Shown: positions 32,737-42,817, counted from the first letter of the stretch. The stretch is 48,398 bases of DNA from an uncultured Myxococcales bacterium (GCA_937893795.1 CALCTH010000592.1:1-48398); one strand, 5' to 3'. Translations and numbers: made by a program. Notes: generated by a model not told the origin, from the sequence alone.

Positions 32737-34877
32737 GTCGGCCGCGGTACGAGGGCGTCGAGGGCCGCGAGGTCGGCAGCGGGTGTCGCCTGCGCTCCGC
32801 TTCCCGGACGTGGCGGCAGCATGAGCACCGCCCGCCCGCGGCTGATGCGGACGCGGCCGGGGCTCACGTGGCCGTGCACCAGGCCGGCGCCGTGGAGGTG
32901 GCCGAGCGCCTCGTGGAGCTGAGCGCGTACCTGGGCACGCCGCGCGGGCTCCAGGGCGAGCTGGCCCAGGCGCTCGCCGAGGGGCTCCTCGAGGATGGCC
33001 CGCCCGTGCTCCGCATCGACGTCGAGCACGGCCTGAAGGAAGGGGTGGTCGGCCGTCGCCCAGGCCTTGAACCACGACGCGAGCGCTTCGTCGCAGGGCA
33101 CGATCCGGACGTTGCGGCCGAGCGCGCCATCCAGGGCCAGCACGCCGCCTCCCTCTCGCTCTTCGATCACCGTGTAGCGGTCGGCGTCTTTCACCTCGGC
33201 CCGGGCCTCCGGCGCTAGCGCCGGGAGGCTCACGGTGCCCGGACGGCGCTCCATCTCGGCCAGCGTGGCGAAGGCATCAACCTCCGGGTCCCGCCAGTCG
33301 AGGGCCTCGAAGGCTGCCCGGACGGTCTCCGCGCTCTCGGGTCGCGCCTGCTGCTCTTTCGCGAGCAGCCTCTGCACGAGCGCGTCGAAGCGCCGGTCGG
33401 CACCCCGCTCGCTCGGGACCGGGACGGGGCTCTCGAGGTGCTGCGCCACGAAGTCCGGGCCGCGGTAGGGCAGCTCACCCGCGACGAGGCGAAAGAGGAT
33501 GACCCCGAAGGCGTAGAGGTCCGTGGCCGCGGTGGGTTTGGTCGAGCCCGTGATCTGCTCGGGCGCCATGTAGGCCAGGGTGCCCATGAGCGCGCCCGTC
33601 AACGTGGCGCCGAGGTCCTGGAGGTGGGCGACGCCGAAGTCGCCGAGCTTCACGTCGCCGCCGGCGCTGAAGAAGACGTTGGCGGGCTTGAGGTCCCGGT
33701 GGACCACGCCGCGCCGGTGCACGGCCTCGAGGCCGCGGAGGATGCTCGCGCCCACGTGGCGAATCACCGCGTAGGGCAGCCGCGCGGTGCGGCCCTCGCC
33801 GGACCCCTCCTCCTGATCGCGCTCCGCAGCCGCCTGCAGCCGGTCCTCGAGGGTTCCGCCGGCGAGGTGCTCCATGACGAGGAAGGGGCCGTCGGGGTTG
33901 AACTCGAAGACGCGCACCACGTTCGGGTGCTCGAGGCCCGCCGCCACGCGTGCCTCCTTCGCGAAGCGCAGGTAGGCGTCTCGGCCCTGGCTGCCCGTGC
34001 CCACGTTCAGCACCTTCACGGCGACCTTGCGCTCGTAGAACCCGTCGTGGGCCAGGAGCACGCGGCCCGTGCCTCCGGCGCCGAGCGAGTGGAGCACGCG
34101 ATAGCGTCCCGCGAGGAGCTGGGTCGCCTCGTCACCGCGCGCCAGACCCGCGAGGCCGGCCTCGTCGCCGAAGGTCGCCTCGAGGAAGGCGGGAACGCTC
34201 GCCGGAAGCTCCCCGTGCTCCCGCCGTAGCCGCGCCAGGCAGGCGCCTGCGGCGTCGTGCATCTGCAGCGCCGTGAAGCAAGCCACCTGGAGCGCCAGCG
34301 CCGCGTCACGCCGCTCCGGGTCCTCCTCGGCCCGCTGGAGCGCCCGCGCCGCGTGGTCCCAGCGCCCGAAGTGGGCGAGGATCCGCCCGAGGCGAAGCGC
34401 GGCCTCACCGTCCGTGCCGTCCTCCTTGAGTCGTCGCTCGTAGAGCATGCCGGCGCGCCGGTACTCGCCGGCGCTTTCGTAGCAGCGCGCCGCCTCGAAG
34501 AGCTCGCCGGCCCGCGTGAAGGCCTCGGCGGCCTCGAGCACCTCTCCCGCGGCTTCGCGTAGTCGCGCCGCATCGATCACGCGTCCCTTCGCGTCGGCGA
34601 GCTCGGCGGCGAGCTGCGCCTCCTCGGGGTGATCCGGAAGCATGGCGAGGAGCCGCCCGAGCGCCTCCCGATCGTCCGCCGCGAGCGCGTGGCCGTAGGC
34701 CATCGCGAGAGCGCCGGCGTCCTCCGCGAGCGCGATGGCCTTCTCCCACTCCCAGACGTCGGCGTAGAGCTGGGAGGCCCCGCGGAGGTCGCCCGCGCCC
34801 TCCCGAAGCGTGGCGGCTTCGGCGTAGCGTCCCGCCTTCCGGAGGGCGCTGACCCGAGCCTCGAGCGCGTCGTCCAC
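32712..34877 (-). CDS. TPR-like / Ser-Thr protein kinase / C-terminal pseudokinase-like protein
   Basis: N-terminal helical repeats; kinase LGAGGTGRVLLAHD, VAVKVL, HRDLKPANV, KLGDFGVAHL, MAPEQ; second C-terminal lobe with HGHVSPGRVRIS in place of HRDLKPxN. Confidence 0.88.
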   Translation of the reverse strand: MDDALEARVSALRKAGRYAEAATLREGAGDLRGASQLYADVWEWEKAIALAEDAGALAMAYGHALAADDREALGRLLAMLPDHPEEAQLAAELADAKGRVIDAARLREAAGEVLEAAEAFTRAGELFEAARCYESAGEYRRAGMLYERRLKEDGTDGEAALRLGRILAHFGRWDHAARALQRAEEDPERRDAALALQVACFTALQMHDAAGACLARLRREHGELPASVPAFLEATFGDEAGLAGLARGDEATQLLAGRYRVLHSLGAGGTGRVLLAHDGFYERKVAVKVLNVGTGSQGRDAYLRFAKEARVAAGLEHPNVVRVFEFNPDGPFLVMEHLAGGTLEDRLQAAAERDQEEGSGEGRTARLPYAVIRHVGASILRGLEAVHRRGVVHRDLKPANVFFSAGGDVKLGDFGVAHLQDLGATLTGALMGTLAYMAPEQITGSTKPTAATDLYAFGVILFRLVAGELPYRGPDFVAQHLESPVPVPSERGADRRFDALVQRLLAKEQQARPESAETVRAAFEALDWRDPEVDAFATLAEMERRPGTVSLPALAPEARAEVKDADRYTVIEEREGGGVLALDGALGRNVRIVPCDEALASWFKAWATADHPFLQAVLDVDAEHGRAILEEPLGERLGQLALEPARRAQVRAQLHEALGHLHGAGLVHGHVSPGRVRISRGRAVLMLPPRPGSGAQATPAADLAALDALVPRPTQREAPPR

Positions 34878-34959
34878 ACGGGCACGCTATCGCGGGGAGG
34901 GCGGCGCTGCACCGGCCTCTTGTTGGCCTTGGTGAGGGGGCCTGTGGCATCACCGACCC

Positions 34960-35724
34960 GTGAGCGACACGTCCGAGCCGAAGCCGCCCGCCGAGGCCGA
35001 AGCCGAGGCCGCGCGCGCGCACGCCTCGGGCGATTGGGAGGCCATGCGTCGCGGGGTGGCCGAGCGCCTCGGGCACGACTTTGCGCAGCCCGAGCTCCTT
35101 CGTGACGCACTGACGCATCGTTCCTTCCGCAACGAGCGGCCCAACGAGGCTCCGGCCGATAACGAGCGGCTGGAGTTCCTCGGGGACGCCGTGCTCGGAG
35201 CTGGCGTCGCCTACCTGCTCCACCAGGCGTTCCCCGAGGCGCGGGAAGGGGAGCTGACGCGCCGCCGGGCCGAGCTCGTCAGCGAAGGCGGCCTCCTGAC
35301 CGCGGCCGAAGACCTGGCCCTCGGGGCCGCGCTCCGCCTCGGGAAGGGGGAGGCGCGCTCCGGTGGGCGCCAGAAGCCCCGGCTCCTCGCGAGCGCCGTC
35401 GAGGCCTGTCTGGGCGCCGTGTACCTCGACGGGGGCCCGGACGCGGCCCTCGAGGCCGTGCGCCGGCTCTTCGGCGAGCGCGTGCACACGGCCTCGGCCC
35501 GGCGCGACGCCAAGAGCCGGCGCCAGGAGATCGTGCAGGGGCGGCAGAGGACGACGCCCCGCTACGTGCACCTGGCGGCGCGTGGCCCGGATCACGCGCG
35601 GATCTTCGAGGCGGCCGTCGAGGTCGACGGCGAGGAGATCGCGCGCGGCGAAGGACGCAGCAAGGCCGACGCCGAGCGTGCCGCCGCCATCGCGGCCCTC
35701 GAGCATCTGAGCGGCGAAGGCTAG
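34960..35724 (+). CDS. rnc: Ribonuclease III (GTG start)
   Basis: LLRDALTHRSF, NERLEFLGDAVLG, LLASAVEACLGAVYLDGG; C-terminal dsRBD EIARGEGRSKADAERAAAIAALEHL. Confidence 0.95.
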   Translation: MSDTSEPKPPAEAEAEAARAHASGDWEAMRRGVAERLGHDFAQPELLRDALTHRSFRNERPNEAPADNERLEFLGDAVLGAGVAYLLHQAFPEAREGELTRRRAELVSEGGLLTAAEDLALGAALRLGKGEARSGGRQKPRLLASAVEACLGAVYLDGGPDAALEAVRRLFGERVHTASARRDAKSRRQEIVQGRQRTTPRYVHLAARGPDHARIFEAAVEVDGEEIARGEGRSKADAERAAAIAALEHLSGEG

Positions 35725-37133
35725 CCAGGGCCCTCGACGAGCGGGCCCGTGAGCCGCGCGCGCAGGCCGCCTTCCGCGGGCCGATCGAAGCGCAGCGCGA
35801 AGCCGTGGCGCTCGGCGACGTCGTTCGTGATGGCGAGGCCCAGGCCGAGGCCGCTCGGATGACGCGACCGGGCCTCGTCGGAGCGAAAGCGCCGCTGGGC
35901 CATGCGCGCGAGCGCGTCGTCGTCGACACCGGGGCCGTCGTCGACCACGGTGAGCGTGAAGGCGCCGTCCTCGGTCTCGAGCAGCACCGCCACGTGGCCA
36001 CCGGCCTCGTTGTAGCGAACGGCGTTGTGCACGAGGTTCGAAACGGCCTGCTCGAGAAGCGTCAGGTCCCCGCGCACCGTGCCGGCCGCGCTCGGCGCCG
36101 CGTGGGTCAGCTCCACGTCCCTTTGGGCGGCGATGGGGGCGTGGCGCGCGGCCACCCGTTCGATGAGCGGCCCGAGCTCGACCGGCCGACGCTCGGTCTC
36201 CGGCAGTCCTGCGTCCAAGCGCGCCGCGGCGCTCAAGTTGCGCACGAGGGAGGCCAGGTAGTGGGACTCCTCGAGGGCCAGCTCGACGGTGCGCGCGTCG
36301 CCGGCTTGCGCCCCGAGGCGCGCTCGGAGGGCGACGAGGTGCCCCTGGAGCACGGTGAGGGGCAACATCACGTCGTGCGTGGTGTTGGCGATGTACGCCG
36401 TGAGCGCGGCGTCCCGCTGCTCGAGCTCCTCCATTCGCGCCGCGAGGGCCGCCCGGTCCTCGGCGAAGGCCCGGCTGAGCTCGCCGATCTCGTCCCGCCG
36501 CGCGTCCGGCACGAGCGGCGCCTCGCCCCGACGCGCCGCGCGCACGTCGGCCGTGAGACGCCGGAGGCGCCGCACGATGGGTCCCGCGGCGAAGAAGGCG
36601 ATGGCGATGACCACGAGCGTGACCGCGAGCGTCGGCACGAGCGCCGGAAGGAGCCCGGAGCGGGGCGCGCGCGCCTCCACGAGCACCACGGCGCAGGGGC
36701 CGTCGTCGGCGGTGCGGAAGGCGAGGAGGCGCTGCCGGCCCTCCGGGCGGTCGACCAGCATGGAGGCTTCCTCCCCTGCGCCGAGCCGCTCCCGGAGCTC
36801 CTCCGGGAAGGGCGGCGCCTCCGGGTTGGCGCTGACCAGGTCCGCTCCATAGGCGAAGAAGCGCTCGACCCCCGGCCGGTCGACACGGCGTGGTGGCCGG
36901 CGGCGGGCGCGGCGCCGGATGCGTCCACCGGGCCCGGGCCAGAGCTCCGGGAAGGCCTCGCAGCGCTCGAGGCGCCCCTCGCTCAAGCGGCCACGGACCC
37001 CCTCGGCGAGGCCCTCGGCGAGCACGCGCTCGCGGAGCGCCGTCTGCGCCATGCTGAAGAACACGGCGAAGGGCACCACGAGGAGCACGCGGGTCCACGC
37101 GAAGCGGGCCCGGATGCCGCGCGAGGCTCTCAT
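35721..37133 (-). CDS. Sensor histidine kinase
   Basis: From ATG at 37133; HAMP-like region; H-box YIANTTHDVMLPLTVLQGHL; NLVHNAVRYNEAGG; VVDDGPGVDDDALARM; GLGLGLAI. Confidence 0.92.
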   Translation of the reverse strand: MRASRGIRARFAWTRVLLVVPFAVFFSMAQTALRERVLAEGLAEGVRGRLSEGRLERCEAFPELWPGPGGRIRRRARRRPPRRVDRPGVERFFAYGADLVSANPEAPPFPEELRERLGAGEEASMLVDRPEGRQRLLAFRTADDGPCAVVLVEARAPRSGLLPALVPTLAVTLVVIAIAFFAAGPIVRRLRRLTADVRAARRGEAPLVPDARRDEIGELSRAFAEDRAALAARMEELEQRDAALTAYIANTTHDVMLPLTVLQGHLVALRARLGAQAGDARTVELALEESHYLASLVRNLSAAARLDAGLPETERRPVELGPLIERVAARHAPIAAQRDVELTHAAPSAAGTVRGDLTLLEQAVSNLVHNAVRYNEAGGHVAVLLETEDGAFTLTVVDDGPGVDDDALARMAQRRFRSDEARSRHPSGLGLGLAITNDVAERHGFALRFDRPAEGGLRARLTGPLVEGPG

Positions 37134-37819
37134 GGCGTCGGGGTCGTTTCGTCCAGCCGGTAGCCGATACCCCATACCGTCGCGACCTGCTTGCCGGCGC
37201 GGCCGAGCTTCTTGCGGAGCCGCGAGACGTGCACGTCGAGGGTCCGTTCGCCGCCCATGCGCTCGGGGTCGAGGGCCGCCTCGACGAGCGCGGCGCGGGT
37301 CATGGCCGAGCCGGGCCGCTTGGCGAGCGTGAGCAGGAGATCGAGCTCCACCTTGGTCAGCTCCGGAGTGACCTCGCCGTCGACGAGCACCTGGCGTTTG
37401 ACCGGGTCGATGGTGATTGCGTCGAGGGCGATGGGGTCGCCCTCGCGCCGGATGTCCGGGCGCCGGAGCCGCGCGCTCACCCGTGCGCGAAGCTCCTGCG
37501 GCCAGAAGGGCTTGGTCAGGTAATCGTCCGCGCCGAGCTCGAGGGCCCGCACCTTGTCGGCCGTGTCCTGGCGGGCGCTAAGGATCATCACGGGCACGTC
37601 GCTCGCGCGCCGGTAGCGCTTGAGCAGGTCGAGCCCGTAGGTGCCGGGCAGCATCAGGTCGAGGATGAGCAGCCGAAACGCGGCCGGGTCCTCCCGCGCC
37701 GCGGCGTCGCCGTCCTTTCGCCAGCTCACGGCGTAGCCGGCGTCCTCGAGCTGCTCGACGATCTGCGCGCCGAGGGCCTCGTCGTCTTCCACCAGCAGGA
37801 TCGCGTCGCGTTCGCTCAT
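37130..37819 (-). CDS. OmpR/PhoB-family response regulator
   Basis: ILLVEDDEALG, LLILDLMLPGTYGLDLL, GADDYLTKPFWPQEL; C-terminal winged helix ERTLDVHVSRLRKKLG...VWGIGYRLD; overlaps the HK gene. Confidence 0.95.
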   Translation of the reverse strand: MSERDAILLVEDDEALGAQIVEQLEDAGYAVSWRKDGDAAAREDPAAFRLLILDLMLPGTYGLDLLKRYRRASDVPVMILSARQDTADKVRALELGADDYLTKPFWPQELRARVSARLRRPDIRREGDPIALDAITIDPVKRQVLVDGEVTPELTKVELDLLLTLAKRPGSAMTRAALVEAALDPERMGGERTLDVHVSRLRKKLGRAGKQVATVWGIGYRLDETTPTP

Positions 37820-37857
37820 CGCACCGTTCTCGACGCCGAAGACCTTACGACGGGCTG

Positions 37858-37887
37858 AAGCCCCGGTGGGCTTTCCGGCGAAGCCGG
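37858..37887 (-). terminator. Double-hairpin intergenic element between GST and response regulator genes
   Basis: AAGCCC-cggt-GGGCTT and CCGG-cgaag-CCGG adjacent inverted repeats. Confidence 0.35.
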
Positions 37888-37892
37888 CGCGA

Positions 37893-38684
37893 TCATGACG
37901 CCGACGCGCTGCCGATGGGCGGGCGATGATCGCGGAAGACGCGGAGCGTGAAGGCTCCGGCGGGATGCGCGCGCATCTCTTCGATGACGCCCTGGGCCTC
38001 GGCCGAGAGCTCCTCTGGGGCGGGCAGGTCGGCGCCGTACTCCGGTGGGATCACGGCGGGCGCCATCATGGAGGCGAAGCCGAGGTCGGCCACGCTGAAG
38101 CGGTCGCCGCAGAGGTAGGGGCGCCCGTCCGCGAGGCGTTCGGCCACCTCGTCCGCGACCTGCCGGACGCGCCCGAGCGACTTCTGGTAGCCCGCCTCGT
38201 CGATGCTCAGCGCCCGCGTCAGCATGCGCTTGCCCGCGGGATAGAAGGCGCGAAAGACGAGGGCCTGGGCGCGCGAGACGTTCGCGTCGGCGAGCTCGAA
38301 GAGGAGCGCCGGCCGTGCGAAGGCGAACCAGTAGACGATGCGCCGCGTGTGCGGACCGAGCTTCGCCGCGTAGCGGCGGTCGAGGTCCTCCGCGCCCTTC
38401 GGCGCGAAGAGCGTGCCGTCGCCGTGGGTCTGGTCCACGTAGCGGACGATCTCGCGGCTGTCCGAGACGCGCAGGCCGTCGGGGCCGCAGAGGAACGGCG
38501 TCGAGTAGCGCGAGGAGGCGACGTCGGCGCTCCCGGCGTCCGAGCCTCGGAGCTTCCACGCCACGTGGGGGAAGTGAAGCACGGGCATGAAGCCGGCTTC
38601 CCGGTAGCTCACGCCGGCCCGGTCGAGGGCCCAGCGCGCCTTCTCGCAGTAGTGCGAAAAGCAGATGGTGACGAGCTCGTACAC
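37893..38684 (-). CDS. Glutathione S-transferase family protein (GTG start)
   Basis: YELVTICFSHYCEKARWALDRAGVSYREAGFMPVLH; DSREIVRYVDQTHGDGTLF; YLCGDRFSVADLGFASMMAPAV; GGAGGA upstream. Confidence 0.85.
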   Translation of the reverse strand: MYELVTICFSHYCEKARWALDRAGVSYREAGFMPVLHFPHVAWKLRGSDAGSADVASSRYSTPFLCGPDGLRVSDSREIVRYVDQTHGDGTLFAPKGAEDLDRRYAAKLGPHTRRIVYWFAFARPALLFELADANVSRAQALVFRAFYPAGKRMLTRALSIDEAGYQKSLGRVRQVADEVAERLADGRPYLCGDRFSVADLGFASMMAPAVIPPEYGADLPAPEELSAEAQGVIEEMRAHPAGAFTLRVFRDHRPPIGSASAS

Positions 38685-39021
38685 GGGTGTCCTCCTCCCC
38701 GCGCTGGAATGCCTCGCGCCTCGGCATGCGTCCAGAGGTCGATGCCTCGCACGCCCCTTCGCCGCTTCCGAGGCGGAGCGCCTCGCTGGCTCGCTTCCGC
38801 GCGGCTCCTGGGCGAGCTGGTGCTGCCGCCACCAGAGGCGAAGCACGCGCCGGCCACGGTGGATGTGGTGGCGCCGTCTCGCCGGTCGGCATGCGAGGAT
38901 TCGCCGAACGAGCTTTCGGAGGAGCGTTGCCGGCAGCTCGCGTCGCTTGCCTACGGCTACATCGACTGCTCCTGCTATCGCTTCGCTGCAGGCGGCGGCG
39001 AAGGCGCCGCGAGGGGGGACG

Positions 39022-39804
39022 ATGAGCAGGACGCCCGCTGACGGGAGGAGCGAGGGGCTCGAGCGATGGCGCGGACGCGTGGCCCTCGTGACCGGCGCGA
39101 GCGCCGGCATCGGCCGGGCCGTCGCCGTGCGGCTCGCGCGGGCGGGACTGCGCGTCGTCGGCTGGGGACGGCAGATCGAGGCCCTGGAAGCGCTCGCGGC
39201 GGCGCTCGCGGACCACGATTTCGCGTGGCGCCGGGTCGAGCTCCGCGACGTCGAGGCGATACGCGCGGCCGTCGCCGCCACGGTCGCCTCGCATGGCGGC
39301 GTCGACGTGCTCGTGAACGGCGCCGGCATCGGCTTCGACGCGCCGATGGTCGGCGGCGACCCCGAGGCATGGCGCGAGATCCTCGACGTGAACGTGCTCG
39401 CGCTCGCGCTCTGCACGTCGCTGGCCGTGGAGGACATGCGCCGGCGCGAGACCGAGGACACGCGGGCGCCCGGCCACGTGATCCACATCTCCAGCATGTC
39501 CGGCCACCGGGTCCCGCGCGGCAACGCCATGTACGCCGCGTCGAAGTACGCCGTGCGCGCCATGACCGAGGGGCTCCGCGGCGAGCTGCGGGGCCTCGGC
39601 TCGCGCATCCGCGTGACCGCCATCAGCCCCGGCAACGTGGCCACGGGCTTCGCCCAGCGCTTCCTGGGAGACGCCTTCGTCCCGCCGCCCTATCCTCGGC
39701 TCGAGGCCGAAGACGTGGCCGACGCCGTCGCGCACGTGCTCGGCGCGCCGGATCGCGTCGCCTACCACGATCTCCTCGTACGCCCCGCCGAGCAGCCGAC
39801 CTAG
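39022..39804 (+). CDS. SDR-family short-chain dehydrogenase/reductase
   Basis: ALVTGASAGIGRAVAVRLA, VLVNGAGIG, ISSMSGH, YAASKYAV. Confidence 0.92.
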   Translation: MSRTPADGRSEGLERWRGRVALVTGASAGIGRAVAVRLARAGLRVVGWGRQIEALEALAAALADHDFAWRRVELRDVEAIRAAVAATVASHGGVDVLVNGAGIGFDAPMVGGDPEAWREILDVNVLALALCTSLAVEDMRRRETEDTRAPGHVIHISSMSGHRVPRGNAMYAASKYAVRAMTEGLRGELRGLGSRIRVTAISPGNVATGFAQRFLGDAFVPPPYPRLEAEDVADAVAHVLGAPDRVAYHDLLVRPAEQPT

Positions 39805-39826
39805 TACACCGAACGACCTGGGCCTG

Positions 39827-40390
39827 CTAGCTCGGCATGCCGCGCACGGCGAGGGCGCGCTCGACGAAGGCCGCGGGGAGCGCGGCGAGGGCACGGGCGG
39901 CCTCACCATCCCCCACGGCGGCACAGGCGCGGGCGACGGCCTCGAGCGTCGAGTAGTGCGCCGGCGGCGGCCCCTCACGGAGCGCGTAGCGGCTGGGCGG
40001 CCCGGGTGGGAGCCCCACCGCGCAGTGGCCTCGGGTGAGGAGCCGCCGGCTGAGGCGACGGGCCTGGCGCCAGGCGCCGTCCACGACGACCAGCGCGGCG
40101 CCGGCGTCTGCGGGGGCGAGCGGGCGCGCGCCGGGCTGAAGGACGAGGGCCCCGGCGGGGATGGCCTCGTCGCCCATGTGCACCCGGCCCCGAAGCGCCC
40201 GCGCCGCCAGGTAGCCCGTGTTGGTCGTACGGAAACGCTCGTTCGGGTGCATGCGGACGTGAAGCGCGAAGGGCGCCTCGCGCGCCCTCAGCACGTCGCA
40301 GACGCAGGCCTCGAGCGCCGCCCGGCAGCCGATGCACCGCGCCTGGCGCGCTCCCCGCAGCAGCGTGGCCGGCTTCGCGGAGGGATCCAC
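39827..40390 (-). CDS. DTW-domain protein (tRNA-uridine aminocarboxypropyltransferase family)
   Basis: CIGCRAALEACVCD; MHPNERFRTTNTGYLAARAL; VVVDGAWRQARRLSRRL. Confidence 0.85.
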   Translation of the reverse strand: MDPSAKPATLLRGARQARCIGCRAALEACVCDVLRAREAPFALHVRMHPNERFRTTNTGYLAARALRGRVHMGDEAIPAGALVLQPGARPLAPADAGAALVVVDGAWRQARRLSRRLLTRGHCAVGLPPGPPSRYALREGPPPAHYSTLEAVARACAAVGDGEAARALAALPAAFVERALAVRGMPS

Positions 40391-40479
40391 ACGCTCACCC
40401 TGAGGGCTCGTTCACCACGCTGCCAGGAGTCTGGCTTCGCGGGGTGGTGAAGCGCGGGGGAGGACACTACGTTCCGGCG

Positions 40480-41502
40480 ATGCGCGTGCTGCACGTGTTC
40501 GAGGACCCGGCCCGGGCCAAGCGCCTGGGCGAAGCGCTCGAGGGCGAGGGCATCGGCACCCACGTTCAGCCCGGCCGGGAGGGTGGCGCACAGCTCTTCG
40601 TCCAGGAGGACGACGACCTCGACGAGGCCAAAGCCGCGCTCGCGCTCTTCCTCGACGCGCCGGACGACCCGCGCTTCGGCGATGCCGCGAAGCGCGCCCG
40701 GGAGGAGCGGCGGGCAAAGGCCAAACGCGACGCCGAGGTCGACCGTAAGGTCCGGAAGGCGCGCGCCTCCCTCGAGGCGGCGTCTTCGGGCCGCGCGGGC
40801 CCCATGAGCCGGGCGCTCGTCGGCTTTGCGGCGGTGCTCACGGCGGTCACCTCGCTCGCGCCGCAGAGCCATGCCTACTTCCGCCTCATCGATCTCGAGG
40901 CGCTCCTTCAGTCTCGCTACATGTTCGCGAGCGTGAGCGCCGCGGAGCGCTTCTTCGGTGGCGTCTGGGACCTCACCATCCTGCGGGGCGAGCTCTGGCG
41001 TCTGGTGTCGCCTTTCTTCGTCCACGCGTCGTGGTTCGAGATGGACCCCACCACGGGTGCGCTCGTCGGTCTCGACCTCTTCGGCGCGGCGCACCTCATC
41101 TTCAACGGCATCTGGCTCCTGAGCATCGGCGGCATGCTCGAGCGCGAGCGCGGCGCCGGACGGCTGCTGGCCCTCTTCCTCGTCACCGCCTGGACCGGCG
41201 AGATCGTCCAGTCGCTGGTCTTCGGCAGCGGCGTGCCGCACGCCATCGGCATGAGCGGGGCCGTCTACGGGCTCCTCGGCTACGGCTACGTCCGCGGGCG
41301 CTACGACCCCACCGTCCGCCTCGCCATCCCGCGCCGGATCATGACGTGGATGCTCGCCTGGCTCGTGCTCGGCTTCGTGGGCTTCGGGAACATCGCCAAC
41401 GGCGCCCACCTCGGCGGCCTGCTTTCGGGATGCCTGCTTGGGTTCGTGGCGAGTGGTTACATCGGGCGCCAGCTGCTCCGCCGCGACGACGCGGGGCGCT
41501 AG
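40480..41502 (+). CDS. Rhomboid-family intramembrane serine protease
   Basis: LRGELWRLVSPFFVHASW; catalytic GMSGAVYGLLGY; NGAHLGGLLSGCLLG; N-terminal cytoplasmic domain. Confidence 0.9.
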   Translation: MRVLHVFEDPARAKRLGEALEGEGIGTHVQPGREGGAQLFVQEDDDLDEAKAALALFLDAPDDPRFGDAAKRAREERRAKAKRDAEVDRKVRKARASLEAASSGRAGPMSRALVGFAAVLTAVTSLAPQSHAYFRLIDLEALLQSRYMFASVSAAERFFGGVWDLTILRGELWRLVSPFFVHASWFEMDPTTGALVGLDLFGAAHLIFNGIWLLSIGGMLERERGAGRLLALFLVTAWTGEIVQSLVFGSGVPHAIGMSGAVYGLLGYGYVRGRYDPTVRLAIPRRIMTWMLAWLVLGFVGFGNIANGAHLGGLLSGCLLGFVASGYIGRQLLRRDDAGR

Positions 41503-41517
41503 CAGGCCCCGCGCCGC

Positions 41518-41874
41518 TCAGAGCTCGGTCCAGACGGCGAGCACGTTGCCGCTCGGGTCCCGGAAGTGAAAGCGGCGGCCGCCGGGGAAGTCGAAGGGCG
41601 GCGTCTCGATGGAGCCGCCCTGGGCCGCGACGGCAGCGTGCGTCGCGTCGAGGTCGGCGCTGTAGAGCACGACGAGGGGGGCGCCCTTCGCGGGCGCCTC
41701 GACCTCGCCCACGCTGAGCCCTCCCTGCTCGCGCGGCGTCCCCCGAATGCCCGCGTAGCCCGGACCGTAGTCCGTGAAGGCCCAGCCGAAGACCCCGCCG
41801 TAGAAGGCCTTGGCCGCCGCGAGGTCGTGCACGGTGAGCTCGATGTAGTCGATGCGGTGGTGACGGTCGCTCAT
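41518..41874 (-). CDS. VOC/glyoxalase-family protein
   Basis: IDYIELTVHDLAAAKAFYGGVFGWAFTDYGPGYAGI...FHFRDPSGNVLAVW. Confidence 0.92.
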   Translation of the reverse strand: MSDRHHRIDYIELTVHDLAAAKAFYGGVFGWAFTDYGPGYAGIRGTPREQGGLSVGEVEAPAKGAPLVVLYSADLDATHAAVAAQGGSIETPPFDFPGGRRFHFRDPSGNVLAVWTEL

Positions 41875-41905
41875 GGCCGGAGCAGACCACGCGCGTGTGA
41901 CGCGC

Positions 41906-42817
41906 TCACTCGTCCGCGCCGAGGCGCGTCCCGAGCCCCCGGAGCGGGCCCCAGCGCCAGAGGCGCTCCGCCTCGAGGTAGCAGGCGAAGGCCACGAAGC
42001 TGAGCTGGTAGGGGAAGCCGATGGCCATGAGCGCCAGCACGCCCCAGTGAAAGCCGGCGACGCTCAGCACCCAGGGACGACGCAGCCGGGGAAGAACGAG
42101 CACGAGGGGCGCCCCGAGCTCGAGCGCCAGGCTGAAGACGGCGAGCGCACTGAAGAAGCCCGGCGCGTCCATGAGCGAAGGAGCGAGCGACGAGGCGGGG
42201 CTGCCGAGCTCGATCTTCCGGACGTTGCCGAAGGCCACGTAGTTGCGAAGGGTCGCGCCACCGACGAAGGCGAGGCCGCTGTTGCGGAGCTTCGCGACGC
42301 CGGCGAGGAGATAGGGGAGCGTACCCGCGGCCATCATCAGCATCACGGGCCAGCCGTAGCGGGGCGCGGGGCTCGCCGGCGCGCCCCGGCGCGCGTCGAG
42401 GGAGAGCGCGTCGGCGGAGCGGCTGGCCGCGAGAGCCGCGACGTGCACCCACCACACGTTCTCCGTGTGCAGGATCTTCCCCCACGAGTTCGTGTGCGTG
42501 AGCACCACGAGCAACGCCGCGGCGAAGAGCGGGCCGCTCACCCGGAAGCGCCATCCGAAGGCGAAGGCGAAGGCGAGGACGAGGGTCAGCGCGACGAGCG
42601 TGCGGTAGAGGTCCGGCGCCAGCGGTGCCTCGAGCGCCGAGAGCACGCCGACGGGCGCCCAGCGCGCCGCGTCGTTCCGCGCGTAGCTCAGGAGATGGGG
42701 CAAGCGCCCGGCGAGCCAGACCACGCCATAGAGGCCCACGATGATGCGCAGGGTCGCGAGGCGTTCGGCCGGCCAGGCCGGGCGCCACCAGGCATCGAGG
42801 CGCGCGCCGAGGCTCAC
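41906..42817 (-). CDS. HTTM-like multi-pass membrane protein
   Basis: Multiple hydrophobic helices; RLATLRIIVGLYGVVWL; VLTHTNSWGKILHTENVWWVHVAAL; YLLAGVAKLRNSGLAFVGG. Confidence 0.7.
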   Translation of the reverse strand: MSLGARLDAWWRPAWPAERLATLRIIVGLYGVVWLAGRLPHLLSYARNDAARWAPVGVLSALEAPLAPDLYRTLVALTLVLAFAFAFGWRFRVSGPLFAAALLVVLTHTNSWGKILHTENVWWVHVAALAASRSADALSLDARRGAPASPAPRYGWPVMLMMAAGTLPYLLAGVAKLRNSGLAFVGGATLRNYVAFGNVRKIELGSPASSLAPSLMDAPGFFSALAVFSLALELGAPLVLVLPRLRRPWVLSVAGFHWGVLALMAIGFPYQLSFVAFACYLEAERLWRWGPLRGLGTRLGADE

